Numbered from the stretch's first letter, positions 8,242 through 18,002 are shown. The stretch is DNA of 64,000 nucleotides from Janthinobacterium lividum (GCF_023509035.1 NZ_CP075583.1:3162001-3226000), one strand, 5' to 3'. Notes: generated by a model from the letters alone, not told the origin. Made by a program: numbers and translations.

Positions 8242-8808
8242 ATGAAAAAACTGCTCGCTTTTATCGCCGCCGCCGGCCTCTCGCTGTCCGCCGCTGCCGC
8301 TCCTGAAGTCTATGTCATCGATGGCAGCCACACTTTCCCCCGTTTCGAGTACACCCACATGGGCTTCTCGACGCAGCAAAGCCGTTTCAATAACACCACC
8401 GGCAAGGTCACGCTGGACCGCGCCGCCAAGACGGGCGCCGTCGAAGTGCTGATCGACACCAAATCCGTCGATACGGGTTCGACTCTGTTCAACTCGCACA
8501 TCCAGGGTGAAGATTTCCTCGACACGGCCAAGTATCCGGTCGCCACCTACAAATCGACCAAGTTCAATTTCGACGGCGACAAGCTGGCTTCCGTCGACGG
8601 CAACCTGACCTTGAAAGGCGTGACCAAGCCAGTCACCCTGACCGTCACCTCGTTCACTTGCGCACCGCATCCGATGCTGAAGAAAGACGCTTGCGGCGCC
8701 AACGCCACGGCCAAGATCAAACGCACGGAATTCAACGCCGGCAAATATGCGCCAGCCGTCAGCGATGATGTCACCTTGACGTTTGCGATCGAAGCCATTA
8801 AACAATAA
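8242..8808 (+). CDS. YceI-family periplasmic protein
   Basis: Secreted lipocalin-like beta-barrel of the YceI family, which binds isoprenoid or other amphiphilic molecules; its physiological role is poorly known. The 188-residue product starts with a Sec signal peptide (MKKLLAFIAAAGLSLSAAAA), followed by the family opening VYVIDGSHTFPRFEYTHMG. Later motifs are the FDTAKYPVA-type stretch (FLDTAKYPVATYKS) and LTLKGVTKPVTL. Two cysteines (in TCAPHP and DACGAN) are placed as in other periplasmic YceI proteins and could form a disulfide. AGGAA precedes the ATG, and a strong terminator follows 18 bp after the stop, so it is probably a single-gene transcript. Confidence 0.92.
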   Translation: MKKLLAFIAAAGLSLSAAAAPEVYVIDGSHTFPRFEYTHMGFSTQQSRFNNTTGKVTLDRAAKTGAVEVLIDTKSVDTGSTLFNSHIQGEDFLDTAKYPVATYKSTKFNFDGDKLASVDGNLTLKGVTKPVTLTVTSFTCAPHPMLKKDACGANATAKIKRTEFNAGKYAPAVSDDVTLTFAIEAIKQ

Positions 8809-8826
8809 CTTTGTTGGCTGCATGAT

Positions 8827-8864
8827 AAAAATGGCGGCGGACTTCGGTCCGCCGCCATTTTTTT
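8827..8864 (+). terminator. Rho-independent terminator after the YceI gene
   Basis: A long GC-rich perfect stem (arms AAAATGGCGGCGGAC and GTCCGCCGCCATTTT) closes on a UUCG tetraloop and runs into a T tract. The A-rich 5' arm also makes it partly functional on the reverse strand, where it would terminate the flavin monooxygenase transcript. Confidence 0.93.
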
Positions 8865-8882
8865 ATCTGCTTGCCCCTGCCA

Positions 8883-10692
8883 TCACGACAAGTGATGCAC
8901 CTGCTGCTGCCCATACACGGGCGTGTGCAAACCCTCCATGCGCGCCTTCAGCTGCAGCGACAGGTATTGCGAATAGTGGCGCGACTGGTGCAGGTTACCG
9001 CCGTGGAACCACAGGGCTTGCTGCTGCGTGGGCTTCCACATATTGCGCTGTTCGCCCTCCCACGGCCCCGGGTCCTTCGTCGTGGCAGAGCCCAGTCCCC
9101 ACACCTTGCCCACCTTGTTGGCCACCTCGGGCGAGATCAGGTCGGCCGCCCAGCCATTCATGGAGCCGTAGCCGGTGGCATACACCACCAGGTCGGCCGG
9201 CAGTTCCGTGCCGTCGGACAGCACGATGGAATGGGCTTTCAGTTCCTGCACGCCGACGCCGCTTTTCAGCTTGATCTTGCCCTCGGCGACCAGCTCGGAG
9301 GCGCCCACGTCGATGTAGTAGCCGGAGCCGCGGCGCAGGTACTTCATGAACAGGCCGGAATCGTCGTCGCCGAAATCGAGCATGAAGCCCCGCTCTTCCA
9401 GGCGCGCATAAAAGTCCGCGTCGCGCTCGCGGATGGCCTTGAAGACGGGCTTCTGGAAGTCGGCCAGGATCTTGTACGGAATCGAGGCGAACGTCAGGTC
9501 GGCCTTGGCCGTCGTCATGCCAGCGGCCAGCGCCCGTTCCGAATACAGGTCGCCCAGCGCCAGGTCCATCAAGGAATCGGACTTGACGATGTGCGTCGAC
9601 GAACGCTGCACCATGGTCACGTCCACGCCCGCTTCCCACAGGGCTGCGCAGATATCGTGCGCGGAGTTGTTCGCGCCGATGACGACCACCTTCTTGCCGA
9701 CATACGCGTCCGGCCCCGGATGCTGCGACGAATGCTGCTGCTCGCCCTGGAACACGTCCATGCCCTTGAACTTCGGCATATTCGCCTTGCCCGACATACC
9801 GGTGGCCAGCACCAACTGCTTCGGTTTCAGGGTGATTGCCTGGCCATCGCGCAGTACTTGCACCGTCCATTCGCCCGTGGCTTCGTCGAAGCTGGCCGAT
9901 TCGCATGAAGTCGAACCCCAGTAATTGAGTTCCATCACCTTGGTGTACATTTCCAGCCAGTCGCCGACCTTGTCCTTGGGCGTGAAGACGGGCCAGTTGT
10001 CCGGGAAGGGGATGTAGGGCATGTGGTCGTACCAGACGGGGTCGTGCAGGCACAGCGATTTATAGCGCTTGCGCCAGCTGTCGCCGGGGCGCGCATTTTT
10101 CTCGATGATGATGGTGGGGACATTCAACTGGCGCAGCCGCGCGCCGAGCGCGATGCCGCCCTGGCCGCCGCCGATGATGACGCAGTAGGGCTGGTGCGCG
10201 TAGCCCAGTTCCTTTGCTTCCTGCTCGCGGTTTTCCAGCCAGCTGCTGCGGTCCGTGCGCGCGCCATGTTCGGCGCCCATGGACCGGCGGCCGCCCTTGG
10301 CTTCTTCAAAGCCTTTCAATTCGCTCATGGTGGTAAGCAGGGTCCATATCTTGCCGTCGCGGATGCGGATGAAGCCCACGCCGCGCGCCACGTTCGTTTC
10401 CACCGTGATCCAGCTTTGCAGCACGCCACCGGCTTCCACCGCATGTTCGCCGTCGGCGATGCGGATGGAGAGCGCTTGCACGGCGCCCAGTTGGGCGGCC
10501 AGCATGGCGGCGATCTGCTCGCGGCCTTCCAGGGTTTTCAGGTTCCAGGTAAAACAGCACCAGGTCGCGCCAGTAGCCGTCCTGTTCGAACAGTTGCGCG
10601 GCGCCCGTGCTGTCGCTGGCGCGAAGAAAGCCTTCGAGCTGCTCCAGGATGCCGGCCACGGTCAGGTCGTGCGGGTTACTATCGGTTTGCAT
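8883..10692 (-). CDS. NTF2-like domain plus flavin-containing monooxygenase (frameshifted in this sequence)
   Basis: FAD/NADPH-dependent monooxygenase of the FMO/Baeyer-Villiger class; substrate unknown. It begins at 10692 with MQTDSNPHDL and an N-terminal SnoaL/NTF2-like domain (about 130 residues). The catalytic part then shows the FAD site VIIGGGQGGIALGARLRQL, a second dinucleotide fold (VVVIGANNSAHD) and the ATG motifs (LATGMSG; YATGYGSMNG). The frame breaks at the A run 10551-10554: one extra base turns the expected FTWNLKTLEG into an out-of-frame stretch. Removing one base gives a 602-residue protein. The downstream frame alone (8883-10505) would start inside the NTF2-like domain. A palindromic operator and an AcoR-like regulator gene lie just upstream. 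Probably a sequence error, but a real null allele cannot be excluded. Confidence 0.82.
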
Positions 10693-10805
10693 CGTGTCTC
10701 CTCCAAGTCTGCTGACTTTATGATGGGATGCGGCTGTGTTGCCGCTGACGATGTTGTAACACTGGCGTTCTGGCTCCGCATCCCGCAGCGCAGCATGGCG
10801 GCGAT

Positions 10806-10821
10806 TGAGACGGAAGTCTCA
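10806..10821. promoter_or_regulatory. Palindromic operator candidate TGAGAC-N4-GTCTCA, upstream of the monooxygenase gene
   Basis: A perfect 6-bp inverted repeat spaced by 4 bp sits between the regulator gene and the monooxygenase, 114 bp before the monooxygenase start. The same palindrome with conserved flanks (CGCATCC, CAGCATGGCG, trailing GC) recurs at 12072-12087 on the other side of the regulator gene. This placement suggests the binding site of that regulator. Confidence 0.6.
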
Positions 10822-10835
10822 GCTTTTTCTGCTGC

Positions 10836-11977
10836 TTACTGCCGGTGCGGCGGCGCGATGTGCAGCTGCTTGAGGCGTCGGTACAGGGTGGCGCGCGAGA
10901 TGCCCAGCATGGCCGCCGCTTGCAGCGGGCGCCATTTGGCGGCGTTCATGGCGTGGACGATGCGCGTGCGCTCGGCCTGTTCCTGCGGCGTGTATGCCAC
11001 CGCGTCTTGCGCGATGGGCACTTCGCGTATGGCGCGCGAACGCACGCTGGCCTGGCGCAGCGGCGCGCGCACGCGGGCGTGCAGCCAGGTGCTGCCGCCG
11101 GCCAGGCGCAAGGACAGCAGATTGTGTCCTGCGCGCGCATCGAACAGCCGTTCGGCGCGCACTTCCAGCACCTCGCCGACGGGACGCGGCAGGCTATCGA
11201 GGCCCCCGATGACGTCGCGCGCGCAGCGGTTGGCGGCGACGATATTGCCATGCTCGTCGATGGCGAGCAGCATCTCCGGCTGCACTTCCACGAAGTGGCG
11301 GTTGCGGTGCGCCAGCAGGATGCAGCAATGGCTGTAGGATTTGAGAAAAAAGCCGTCCTCGATCAGGGTCGCGCCTAGCCGCACCAGCTGCCTGACCAGG
11401 CGCTGGCTGTCGCGCGCGTCGGGCGAGCTCAGTGCCGACGCATCGAGCACGCCGATCAAGTCGCCGTGCGGCGAAAAATCGGCGCCGCGCTGCAGGTCAG
11501 GCCCGTGAACGCGGCGCGGAAATGGTCGGTCTTGTGCACGGTGATGGCTTCATGGTCGAGCAGCACGGAGGCGATGCCGCACGTACCTTCTTCCTCTTCC
11601 GACCAGCACGAACCTGGATACAGGCCCGCCTTCTTGAAGTCTTTGCGCTGGCTCGTGTCGACCACGTAGTCGATGGTCACGCCGCGCGCATTGGCGAGGA
11701 TGACGCAGTAGCCCGCTTCGCGCACCATGGCGTGCAGGCGCGGCAGGCACTGGCCCGTGGAGCGCAGAAAATTTTCTTCGGACTGCTGGATGGCGCGCAG
11801 TTCGGCGCCCGTCAGGATGCGCGGCCCCGTGGTGGAGGCGGGGTCGAGCCGGTAGTCGTCCAGCGAGCGCCGGTACGACGAGGCCAGCCTGGCCATATCG
11901 GCGCCTGGATTGACGATCCGGCCGGCGATCAGGTCGCGCACGCGGTCGATATGGCTGGTCTGGCGGACGTAGGGCAT
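10836..11977 (-). CDS. AcoR-like GAF/Fis-HTH transcriptional regulator without an AAA+ domain (frameshifted in this sequence)
   Basis: DNA-binding regulator, probably of the neighbouring monooxygenase. The N-terminal half (from MPYVRQTSH at 11977) resembles the GAF sensor region of AcoR-type activators (SYRRSLDDYRLDP, SEENFLRSTGQ, SWSEEEEGTCGI-like stretch CWSEEEEGTCGI). The C-terminus carries a Fis-type helix-turn-helix (AAAMLGISRATLYRRLKQL). The sigma-54-interacting AAA+ domain found between these parts in AcoR is absent. The two halves are in different frames: one T is missing from the run at 11474-11478, and restoring it joins CSAAPIF to SPHGDLIGVLDAS, a normal GAF continuation, giving 380 residues. 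It is read in the same direction as the monooxygenase and sits between two identical palindromes. Confidence 0.8.
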
Positions 11978-12071
11978 GGCGCTCTCCAGTGTCTCGTGTC
12001 TGATTTTATGGTGTTTTCGTTTGTAGCACGAAGCGTGGGGCCGCGCATCCTGCGCTGCAGCATGGCGTGCG

Positions 12072-12087
12072 TGAGACGATTGTCTCA
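12072..12087. promoter_or_regulatory. Palindromic operator candidate TGAGAC-N4-GTCTCA, between the regulator and hydrolase genes
   Basis: Second copy of the inverted repeat at 10806-10821, with matching flanking sequence on its left. It lies 95 bp before the regulator start (11977, reverse) and 114 bp before the serine hydrolase start (12201, forward), so it could serve autoregulation, the hydrolase, or both. Confidence 0.6.
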
Positions 12088-12200
12088 GCGCGTGGCCCGC
12101 ACAATAGGATGCCGTAGAACAAGATAAAAAGTTTCTCTGTTAGCATTCATCGCATGAAGTGAGCGCCGCTGCCGGCGCCAGCCACGACAGGAGAATATGC

Positions 12201-13529
12201 ATGACGACACTGCCACAAACCCGCCGCCTGGCTTTGGCCGCCGCCTGCCTGGCGCTGGCCGCCAGCGCCCACGCGGCCGAGACGACGGCGCCGCTGTCGG
12301 CCGCCGCCAGCGATCCTGCTGCATTGAAATGGATGGTGGGCGCGCCGCCGCCGGCCGATAAAATCATCCGCTTCGATGATGGCAGTTATTTCAATTTCCC
12401 CCAACTGCGCTGGAGCGTGTCGCACTTCCGCCAACTGATGCCGACGGTGGCGGTATCGCGCGGCGTGACCGCGCCCGTGCCTTTGCCGCGCGCGCTGCGC
12501 AAGGATATCGACAGCCTGCGCTTCACGCCTTTGGGCGCGAAGGAAAGCATGACCTGGGAGCAGTCGCTGGGCGCCAATTACACGGACGGCATCGTGGTGC
12601 TGCACCGGGGCCGCATCGTGTATGAGCGTTACCTTGGCGTGTTGAAGGAAAGCGGCCAGCATGGCGCCATGTCGGTGACGAAGTCCGTGATGGGCACCAT
12701 CGGCGCGGCCCTGGTGGCCGAAGGCAAGCTCGATCCGGACAGGAAAGTGGCCGAGTATGTGCCGGAACTGGCCACGTCGGCGTTTGGCGACGCCACCGTG
12801 CGCCAGGTGCTCGACATGACCACTGGCCTGAAATTCAGCGAAGATTATGCCGACCCGAAAGCGGAAGTGTGGCAGCACGCGGCGGCCGGCAGCCCGCTGC
12901 CCAAGCCGAAGGATTACACGGGGCCGCGCAGCTATTTCGAATACCTGCAGACGGTGCGGCACGAGGGAAGGCATGGCGAGGCGTTCGGCTACCGCACCGT
13001 CAACTCCGACGTGCTGGGCTGGATCATTGCCCGTGTCACGGGGCAGAACGTCAACGAGTACCTGTCCGAGCATATCTGGCAAAAGCTGGGCGCCGAGCAG
13101 GATGCCTACATGACGGTCGATTCGACGGGCACCCCGTTTGCCGGCGGCGGCTTGAATGCGGGCTTGCGCGACCTGGCCCGCTTCGGCGAGATGCTGCGCA
13201 ACGATGGCCGCTACAACGGCCAGCAGATTCTGCCCAAGGCAGCTGTCGAGGATATCCGCCGCGGCGGCGACAAGCAGCTGTTCGCCAAGGGCGGTTATGA
13301 TTTGCTCAAGGGTTGGAGTTACCGCGATATGTGGTGGGTCACGCATAACGACCATGGCGCCTACATGGCGCGCGGCGTGTACGGCCAGCGCATCTATGTC
13401 GATCCGAAGGCGGAAATGGTGATCGTGCGTTTCGCCTCGACGCCGACGGCGGCCAATGCGGCGAACGACCCGACCACCACGCCGGCCTTCGAAGCGCTGG
13501 GCAAGCTGCTGCTGGCCAAGCCGAAGTAA
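12201..13529 (+). CDS. Serine hydrolase, beta-lactamase class C / 6-aminohexanoate-dimer hydrolase fold
   Basis: Exported hydrolase of the beta-lactamase-related superfamily (NylB, EstB and penicillin-binding-like enzymes); substrate unknown. The 442-residue product starts at the ATG with AGGAG 7 nt upstream and has a signal peptide ending near ASAHA. The catalytic S-x-x-K is S158-V-T-K161, and the Tyr motif is in YRTVNSD (Y264), followed by the typical LGWIIARVTG. NylB-type enzymes act on amide or ester bonds, and class C beta-lactamases are relatives, but nothing here argues for antibiotic resistance. The palindromic operator 114 bp upstream suggests co-regulation with the monooxygenase. 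Confidence 0.85.
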   Translation: MTTLPQTRRLALAAACLALAASAHAAETTAPLSAAASDPAALKWMVGAPPPADKIIRFDDGSYFNFPQLRWSVSHFRQLMPTVAVSRGVTAPVPLPRALRKDIDSLRFTPLGAKESMTWEQSLGANYTDGIVVLHRGRIVYERYLGVLKESGQHGAMSVTKSVMGTIGAALVAEGKLDPDRKVAEYVPELATSAFGDATVRQVLDMTTGLKFSEDYADPKAEVWQHAAAGSPLPKPKDYTGPRSYFEYLQTVRHEGRHGEAFGYRTVNSDVLGWIIARVTGQNVNEYLSEHIWQKLGAEQDAYMTVDSTGTPFAGGGLNAGLRDLARFGEMLRNDGRYNGQQILPKAAVEDIRRGGDKQLFAKGGYDLLKGWSYRDMWWVTHNDHGAYMARGVYGQRIYVDPKAEMVIVRFASTPTAANAANDPTTTPAFEALGKLLLAKPK

Positions 13530-13649
13530 GCTGCCGGGCGGGCCCGTGCCAGCCGTGCGGCGGAACGGGCGCAACTGCAATACACTATCCTTTCGTCAAT
13601 ACTGTTGCTTGAGTGATAACTCGTGTAACGCACGCAAAGGGAACGCACC

Positions 13650-15191
13650 GTGGAAACCAGCCAGCCGGACCAACCGCGCCCGCCGCTCTGGCGGCGCCTG
13701 CTGTGGCCGGTCGCCCAGCTAGGCTCGGCCTTCAAGCTGACGGGCACGCACCTGCTGCACCACGTGATCGGCGCCAGCCTGATCGCCGCGCTGATGCTGG
13801 CGCTGGAAGGCTTTCACGTGCTCGAATGGCTCGATGCGGCCATGCTGCGCGCCAGCGCGGCACAGGGGCAGCTGCTGGACCGGGGCAAGGACCCGGGCGC
13901 CGCCTACCGGCCTGGCATCATCGAAATCGACCAGCCCGCGTTCGAACAGGTCTTCGACGAGCGCGAACCGCTGGAACGCACGCGCCTGGAACAATTGATC
14001 GCCAGCGCCGCCGCGCGCGGCAGCAAGGTGCTGGCCATCGACCTGGACCTGGCGCCGGCCGTGTATGAGCAGCACAAGGCGGGCGAGCGGCCACTGGACC
14101 GCCTGCTCGACAGGCTGGCAGCCGATGGCCGGCAACTGGTGCTGATCCTGCCCGAACAATCGGACCGGAATGCGAACCTGCCGTGGATACGCGCGCGCTG
14201 CGCCGCCGGCATCCATTTCGCCAGCCCGCGGATCCGTGAACGCATGGGCGCCGTTACGCGCATCGAGCTGAAAAGTCCCGTGCTGGCGGCCGTGGCCTTC
14301 GAGCTGGCGCATGGCGCCGACGAGCAGGAGCAGAAGCAGCCCATGCCGGCCGTCTTGTCCGAGCAAAAGGAAGTGCTGGCGCTGGCCGGTCGCGTGTGCC
14401 AGCTGGCCAGTCGCACGGGCAGTGAAAAGGAATTGGCGCGCTGGGCGTTCGACCCCGTCATCCGCGGCGACGCCAAGGCGGCGGCCGAACAGAACGCCGT
14501 CACCGCGCCGTTTCACCCGGCCGCCGTGGCGCCGGCATTCCTGAACCCCACGCGCACGCGCGTCAAACTGATCGATGGCCAGGCTGGCGTGGATGCCGGG
14601 GCACTGCGCAAGAACGTCGTGTATATCGGCAGCACGTATGACGTGCGCGACCGCTATACGACGGCCGAAGGCGAGCAGGCCAGTCTGCACCTGCATGCGG
14701 CCGCCCACACGTCGCTGGGCATCGGCACGGCCGACGTCAACAAATATGCGGTGTTCGCGGCCGATATTGTCATCGGCGTGCTGCTGGGCTGTCTGTTCGG
14801 CGGCCTGTGGGCCTTGTACGGCCGCGCCGAACTGGCCATCGACCGGCGCATGGAAGACCACGATTTCAGCCGTTTGCACCGCATGGGCACCCTGGCGGAA
14901 TTCTATGGCATCCGCCTGATGCTGGTGCTGGTGTGGGCCTCGCCATTTGCCATCGGCGCGCTGGCCATCTACTTGTCGCGCGGCTTGCTCGAGCAGGGCT
15001 GGTGGGTCAATCCTGGCCCCCTGATCGCCGGCATGTTCCTGCACGCGATGTCGCTGCGCGACGAAGCCCACCATCCGCACGAGGAAGTGCCGGGCCTGTC
15101 CATCTGGGCCCAGCTGCGCCGCACGCATCCGGGCATCGTGCTGGTGCAGGCGCCGCTGGCGCTGCTGCTGTTGGTGGTGGCGCTGGTGTAG
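13650..15191 (+). CDS. CHASE2-domain membrane protein without an output domain
   Basis: Sensor-like membrane protein of 513 residues. One membrane segment near residues 40-58 is followed by a CHASE2 extracytoplasmic domain (IIEIDQPAFEQVF; RGSKVLAIDLDLAP; later NVVYIGSTYDVRDRY), then several C-terminal membrane segments (about 365-387, 425-447, 455-470, 495-512). CHASE2 proteins usually continue into a kinase, cyclase or other output domain; this one ends in the membrane. Translation starts at GTG 13650, with AAAGGGAA upstream. The gene converges on the Hsp70/DUF2760 operon with 13 bp between stops and no terminator between them. Function unknown. Confidence 0.82.
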   Translation: METSQPDQPRPPLWRRLLWPVAQLGSAFKLTGTHLLHHVIGASLIAALMLALEGFHVLEWLDAAMLRASAAQGQLLDRGKDPGAAYRPGIIEIDQPAFEQVFDEREPLERTRLEQLIASAAARGSKVLAIDLDLAPAVYEQHKAGERPLDRLLDRLAADGRQLVLILPEQSDRNANLPWIRARCAAGIHFASPRIRERMGAVTRIELKSPVLAAVAFELAHGADEQEQKQPMPAVLSEQKEVLALAGRVCQLASRTGSEKELARWAFDPVIRGDAKAAAEQNAVTAPFHPAAVAPAFLNPTRTRVKLIDGQAGVDAGALRKNVVYIGSTYDVRDRYTTAEGEQASLHLHAAAHTSLGIGTADVNKYAVFAADIVIGVLLGCLFGGLWALYGRAELAIDRRMEDHDFSRLHRMGTLAEFYGIRLMLVLVWASPFAIGALAIYLSRGLLEQGWWVNPGPLIAGMFLHAMSLRDEAHHPHEEVPGLSIWAQLRRTHPGIVLVQAPLALLLLVVALV

Positions 15192-15204
15192 GGCTGGAAG
15201 CCGA

Positions 15205-18000
15205 TCAGCCGATCAGTTTCAACCCCGGCGGCAGCGCCTCGCCCAGCATACGTTTGGTAATCGCTTCATCGAGCTGCGTCACTTCGCTGACCATCGCCTG
15301 CCACAGGGGCGGGGCGCCGACGGCTTTCAGGCGCGCCAACACGGTGGCGCGCAATTCGTCGGCGATGTCGCGCGAGCGGTCGCCCGTCATGCGCGCCAGG
15401 TGGGCGGCGGCAAAGGCGGCCGGCTCGGTCTTTTTCCAGTCCAGCGCCAGCAGCACGTGCAGCCAGTCGGACACGATGGCGCTGTCGACCACTTCGTGCG
15501 CGCTGCCGTGGAAGGGCTGGCGCGTGCCAACCCTGGCCAGCGCCCACAGGGTGTTCGTGTCCGCCGTTTCTTCCTTCTTGCCGGCCTTTTGCAGGCGTTT
15601 GATCAGCCAGGCGCCCACTTCCGCCTTGTAGGCGCCGGGGATGCGCTCCAGGGAGGCGCCCAGGCGCAGCATGTCGTCGTCGCTGCCGTTGACCAGGGTG
15701 ACGGGGCGGCTGCCGCGCTGGGCCGCATCGGCTTGCAGGTTGAAGGCGAAGTCGTCGAGCAGGCGCAGTTGCTGCTGCGTGCTCAAGCCGCCAGCCACGC
15801 GGCGCCACAGCGTCCACCATTCGGCGCACACCTGGTTGTCCTTGTGATGCTGGATGCCCGTGTCGAACAGGGCCCACAGCTGCTCGATGCGCCACGGGTC
15901 GAGCGCGTCGCCATAGCCGGGCCGCAAACAGTAGCCGGCCAGGTTCAGCCAGACACGTTCGTGCTCGGCAGAGCGGCGCCGGCCACGGGCGCGCAGCAGG
16001 AGGGCGTCGAACAGCTGGCGCAGCAGCGCAGTGTCCCAGCTTTCGCGTCCGCCCAGCCCTCGTTCCAGGTGCTGGCGCAGCTGGCGTACGTCCCTGGTTT
16101 CGACCTTTTGCGCCTTGCCGCCGAAGATGCGCTCGATCTTCTCGATGGCTTCCTTGATGCGTGGCGAAACGGCTTGAGCCTCGCCATCTCCTTGCTCTTC
16201 CTTACCAGCGCGCAGCTGGAATTCCAGCAGCCAGCGCTGGCCGGCATCGGCTTCGGCCACGCAATGCACTTCCAGGGTGCCCACTTCCGTCATGACGGTA
16301 GCCAGCTGCACGGTGATTTCGCGCTTGTCGCTGGCATCCTGTTTATCGTGCAGCACGCTGGCCAGCGGTGGCAGGCGCAGATACTCGCCGGCGTCCAGGT
16401 CGACGATCTCGCCCAGTTGCGGCGGCGTGCCCGCCTCAAAGAGGGAAGTGGCCAGGTGGAAGCGCACGGGCCGGCCCAGGCGCAGCGCGAACAGGCGCTC
16501 CGTGAGGCGGATTTCCTCGCCGCTGGCGCTGCCACGGGGCAGGATGCACACGGCGCGGTGCTCCTTGCCCGCTTCGCCCAGCACGAGGAAATAGCTGCGC
16601 GGCGAACCGCCGCCGATGCGCGGCGCCTGGCCGCGTCGCGCCAGCGCGTAGGCGACGGCGCCACGGGCCACGGCCACGTCGGGATTATCGTTATGCAGGA
16701 TGGTGAGCGGAGCGCCGCGCCAGTGCTCCAGCGTCTCGGCCAGACGGCGCGCCAGCGCATCGGCGCGGAACACGCCGCCATTCAGCAGTAAGGTGTCCGG
16801 CAGTGCGCCTCGCAGTGCCCCTTGATGCTGCTGCAGAAAACTGGCCAGATGGCGCGTGATGGCCGCGTCCTGCGCATACGGCAGGCCGAATTCGACGATG
16901 CCGGTGCGCCCTTTCCTGGCCACCTCGCTGAGTTCCACCTTGGGAAAGAAGCCGTCGACCACCATGGCCGCCACTTCCTCGCGCGTGATGTCGACGGAAC
17001 GGCTGGCGCCTATCAGGCGCGATCCAGCACCGAGTAAAGTGACGGTGGCCTTGTCGGGTGCGTCGCTGGAAAGCAGCAATTCCTTGGCGGCGCGGCAGCG
17101 CTCCATCAGCTGCGACAGCCGCGCGGCGGACAGCTTCATGCCGCCTTCGACGCCGGCCGCCATGCGCGTTTCCACCAGATGGGCCAGCGCCAGGTCCATA
17201 TTGTCGCCGCCGAGGATCAAATGGTTGCCCACGCTGCTGCGCGTGAGCTGGGGTTCGCCATCGACATCGAAGTCTACGTCGATCAGGCTGAAGTCGGTGG
17301 TGCCGCCGCCCACGTCGCAGACTAAAATGCGGCGCGTATCGGCCAGGTCTGCGCGCAGGGTGGCGCGCCGGCGCTGCAGGAAATCGTAGAAGGCCGCCTG
17401 CGGTTCTTCCACCAGACGCAAGGTGGCCAGTCCCGCCAAGCGGGCCGCTTCCAGGGTGAGTGCGCGCGCACCTTCGTCGAACGAGGCGGGGATGGTCAGC
17501 ACCAGTTCCTGGTTTTCGAGGGGAGCATGCGGAAAGCGGTGATTCCACGCGGCGCGCACATACGCAAGGTAGCTGGCGCTGGCCGCCACGGGCGACACCT
17601 TGGCCACGCCGGCGTCCGCGCCCCACGGCAGGATGGGCGCCTGGCGGTCCACGTTCGCATGCGACAGCCAGCTCTTCGCGCTGGAAACGAGCCGGCCCGG
17701 TACTTGCGCGCCGAGCTGGCGCGCGAGGGCACCCAGCACTGGCGGTTCATCGCCCTCCGCCGCAACTTGTGGCCAGGGCAGCTGCAAGTCGCCCGCCGCC
17801 AGCTCGCCGGCGGCAGGGTAGTAGCGCAAGGAGGGCAGCAGGGGGCGTGCACCCACTTCGCCGGGAGCGACCAGCTGCTCGATGGCGAACAGCTGTATGC
17901 CCGCCTGCGCATCGGCCGCATCGGCATAGGCCACCACCGTGTTGGTGGTGCCCAGGTCGATGCCGACCAGCCAGGCCGGTTGCACCTTCGCGCTGCGCAT
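15205..18000 (-). CDS. Hsp70-family protein, long form (931 aa)
   Basis: DnaK-related ATPase with an actin-like N-terminal fold. Phosphate 1 motif GIDLGTTNTVVAY, the VCDVGGGTTDFSLI phosphate 2 motif and NGGVFRADAL towards the end of the ATPase domain are present. About 400 C-terminal residues do not resemble the DnaK substrate-binding domain, so client binding may differ. It starts 2 bp after the stop of the second Hsp70 gene and is last in a DUF2760-Hsp70-Hsp70 operon. No DnaJ or GrpE gene is nearby. The exact role of these paired non-canonical Hsp70s is unknown; a chaperone or assembly role is inferred from family membership only. Confidence 0.87.
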   Translation of the reverse strand: MRSAKVQPAWLVGIDLGTTNTVVAYADAADAQAGIQLFAIEQLVAPGEVGARPLLPSLRYYPAAGELAAGDLQLPWPQVAAEGDEPPVLGALARQLGAQVPGRLVSSAKSWLSHANVDRQAPILPWGADAGVAKVSPVAASASYLAYVRAAWNHRFPHAPLENQELVLTIPASFDEGARALTLEAARLAGLATLRLVEEPQAAFYDFLQRRRATLRADLADTRRILVCDVGGGTTDFSLIDVDFDVDGEPQLTRSSVGNHLILGGDNMDLALAHLVETRMAAGVEGGMKLSAARLSQLMERCRAAKELLLSSDAPDKATVTLLGAGSRLIGASRSVDITREEVAAMVVDGFFPKVELSEVARKGRTGIVEFGLPYAQDAAITRHLASFLQQHQGALRGALPDTLLLNGGVFRADALARRLAETLEHWRGAPLTILHNDNPDVAVARGAVAYALARRGQAPRIGGGSPRSYFLVLGEAGKEHRAVCILPRGSASGEEIRLTERLFALRLGRPVRFHLATSLFEAGTPPQLGEIVDLDAGEYLRLPPLASVLHDKQDASDKREITVQLATVMTEVGTLEVHCVAEADAGQRWLLEFQLRAGKEEQGDGEAQAVSPRIKEAIEKIERIFGGKAQKVETRDVRQLRQHLERGLGGRESWDTALLRQLFDALLLRARGRRRSAEHERVWLNLAGYCLRPGYGDALDPWRIEQLWALFDTGIQHHKDNQVCAEWWTLWRRVAGGLSTQQQLRLLDDFAFNLQADAAQRGSRPVTLVNGSDDDMLRLGASLERIPGAYKAEVGAWLIKRLQKAGKKEETADTNTLWALARVGTRQPFHGSAHEVVDSAIVSDWLHVLLALDWKKTEPAAFAAAHLARMTGDRSRDIADELRATVLARLKAVGAPPLWQAMVSEVTQLDEAITKRMLGEALPPGLKLIG

Positions 18001-18002
18001 GC

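Noticed and set aside
8170..8823. Reverse-strand frame covering the YceI gene
   Set aside because: The forward frame has a signal peptide, ribosome binding site and YceI motifs; the reverse one has no family features.
12201..13529. Antibiotic-resistance beta-lactamase
   Set aside because: Only the superfamily motifs (SVTK, YRTVN) are present; the sequence looks closer to esterase/NylB-type enzymes than to AmpC.
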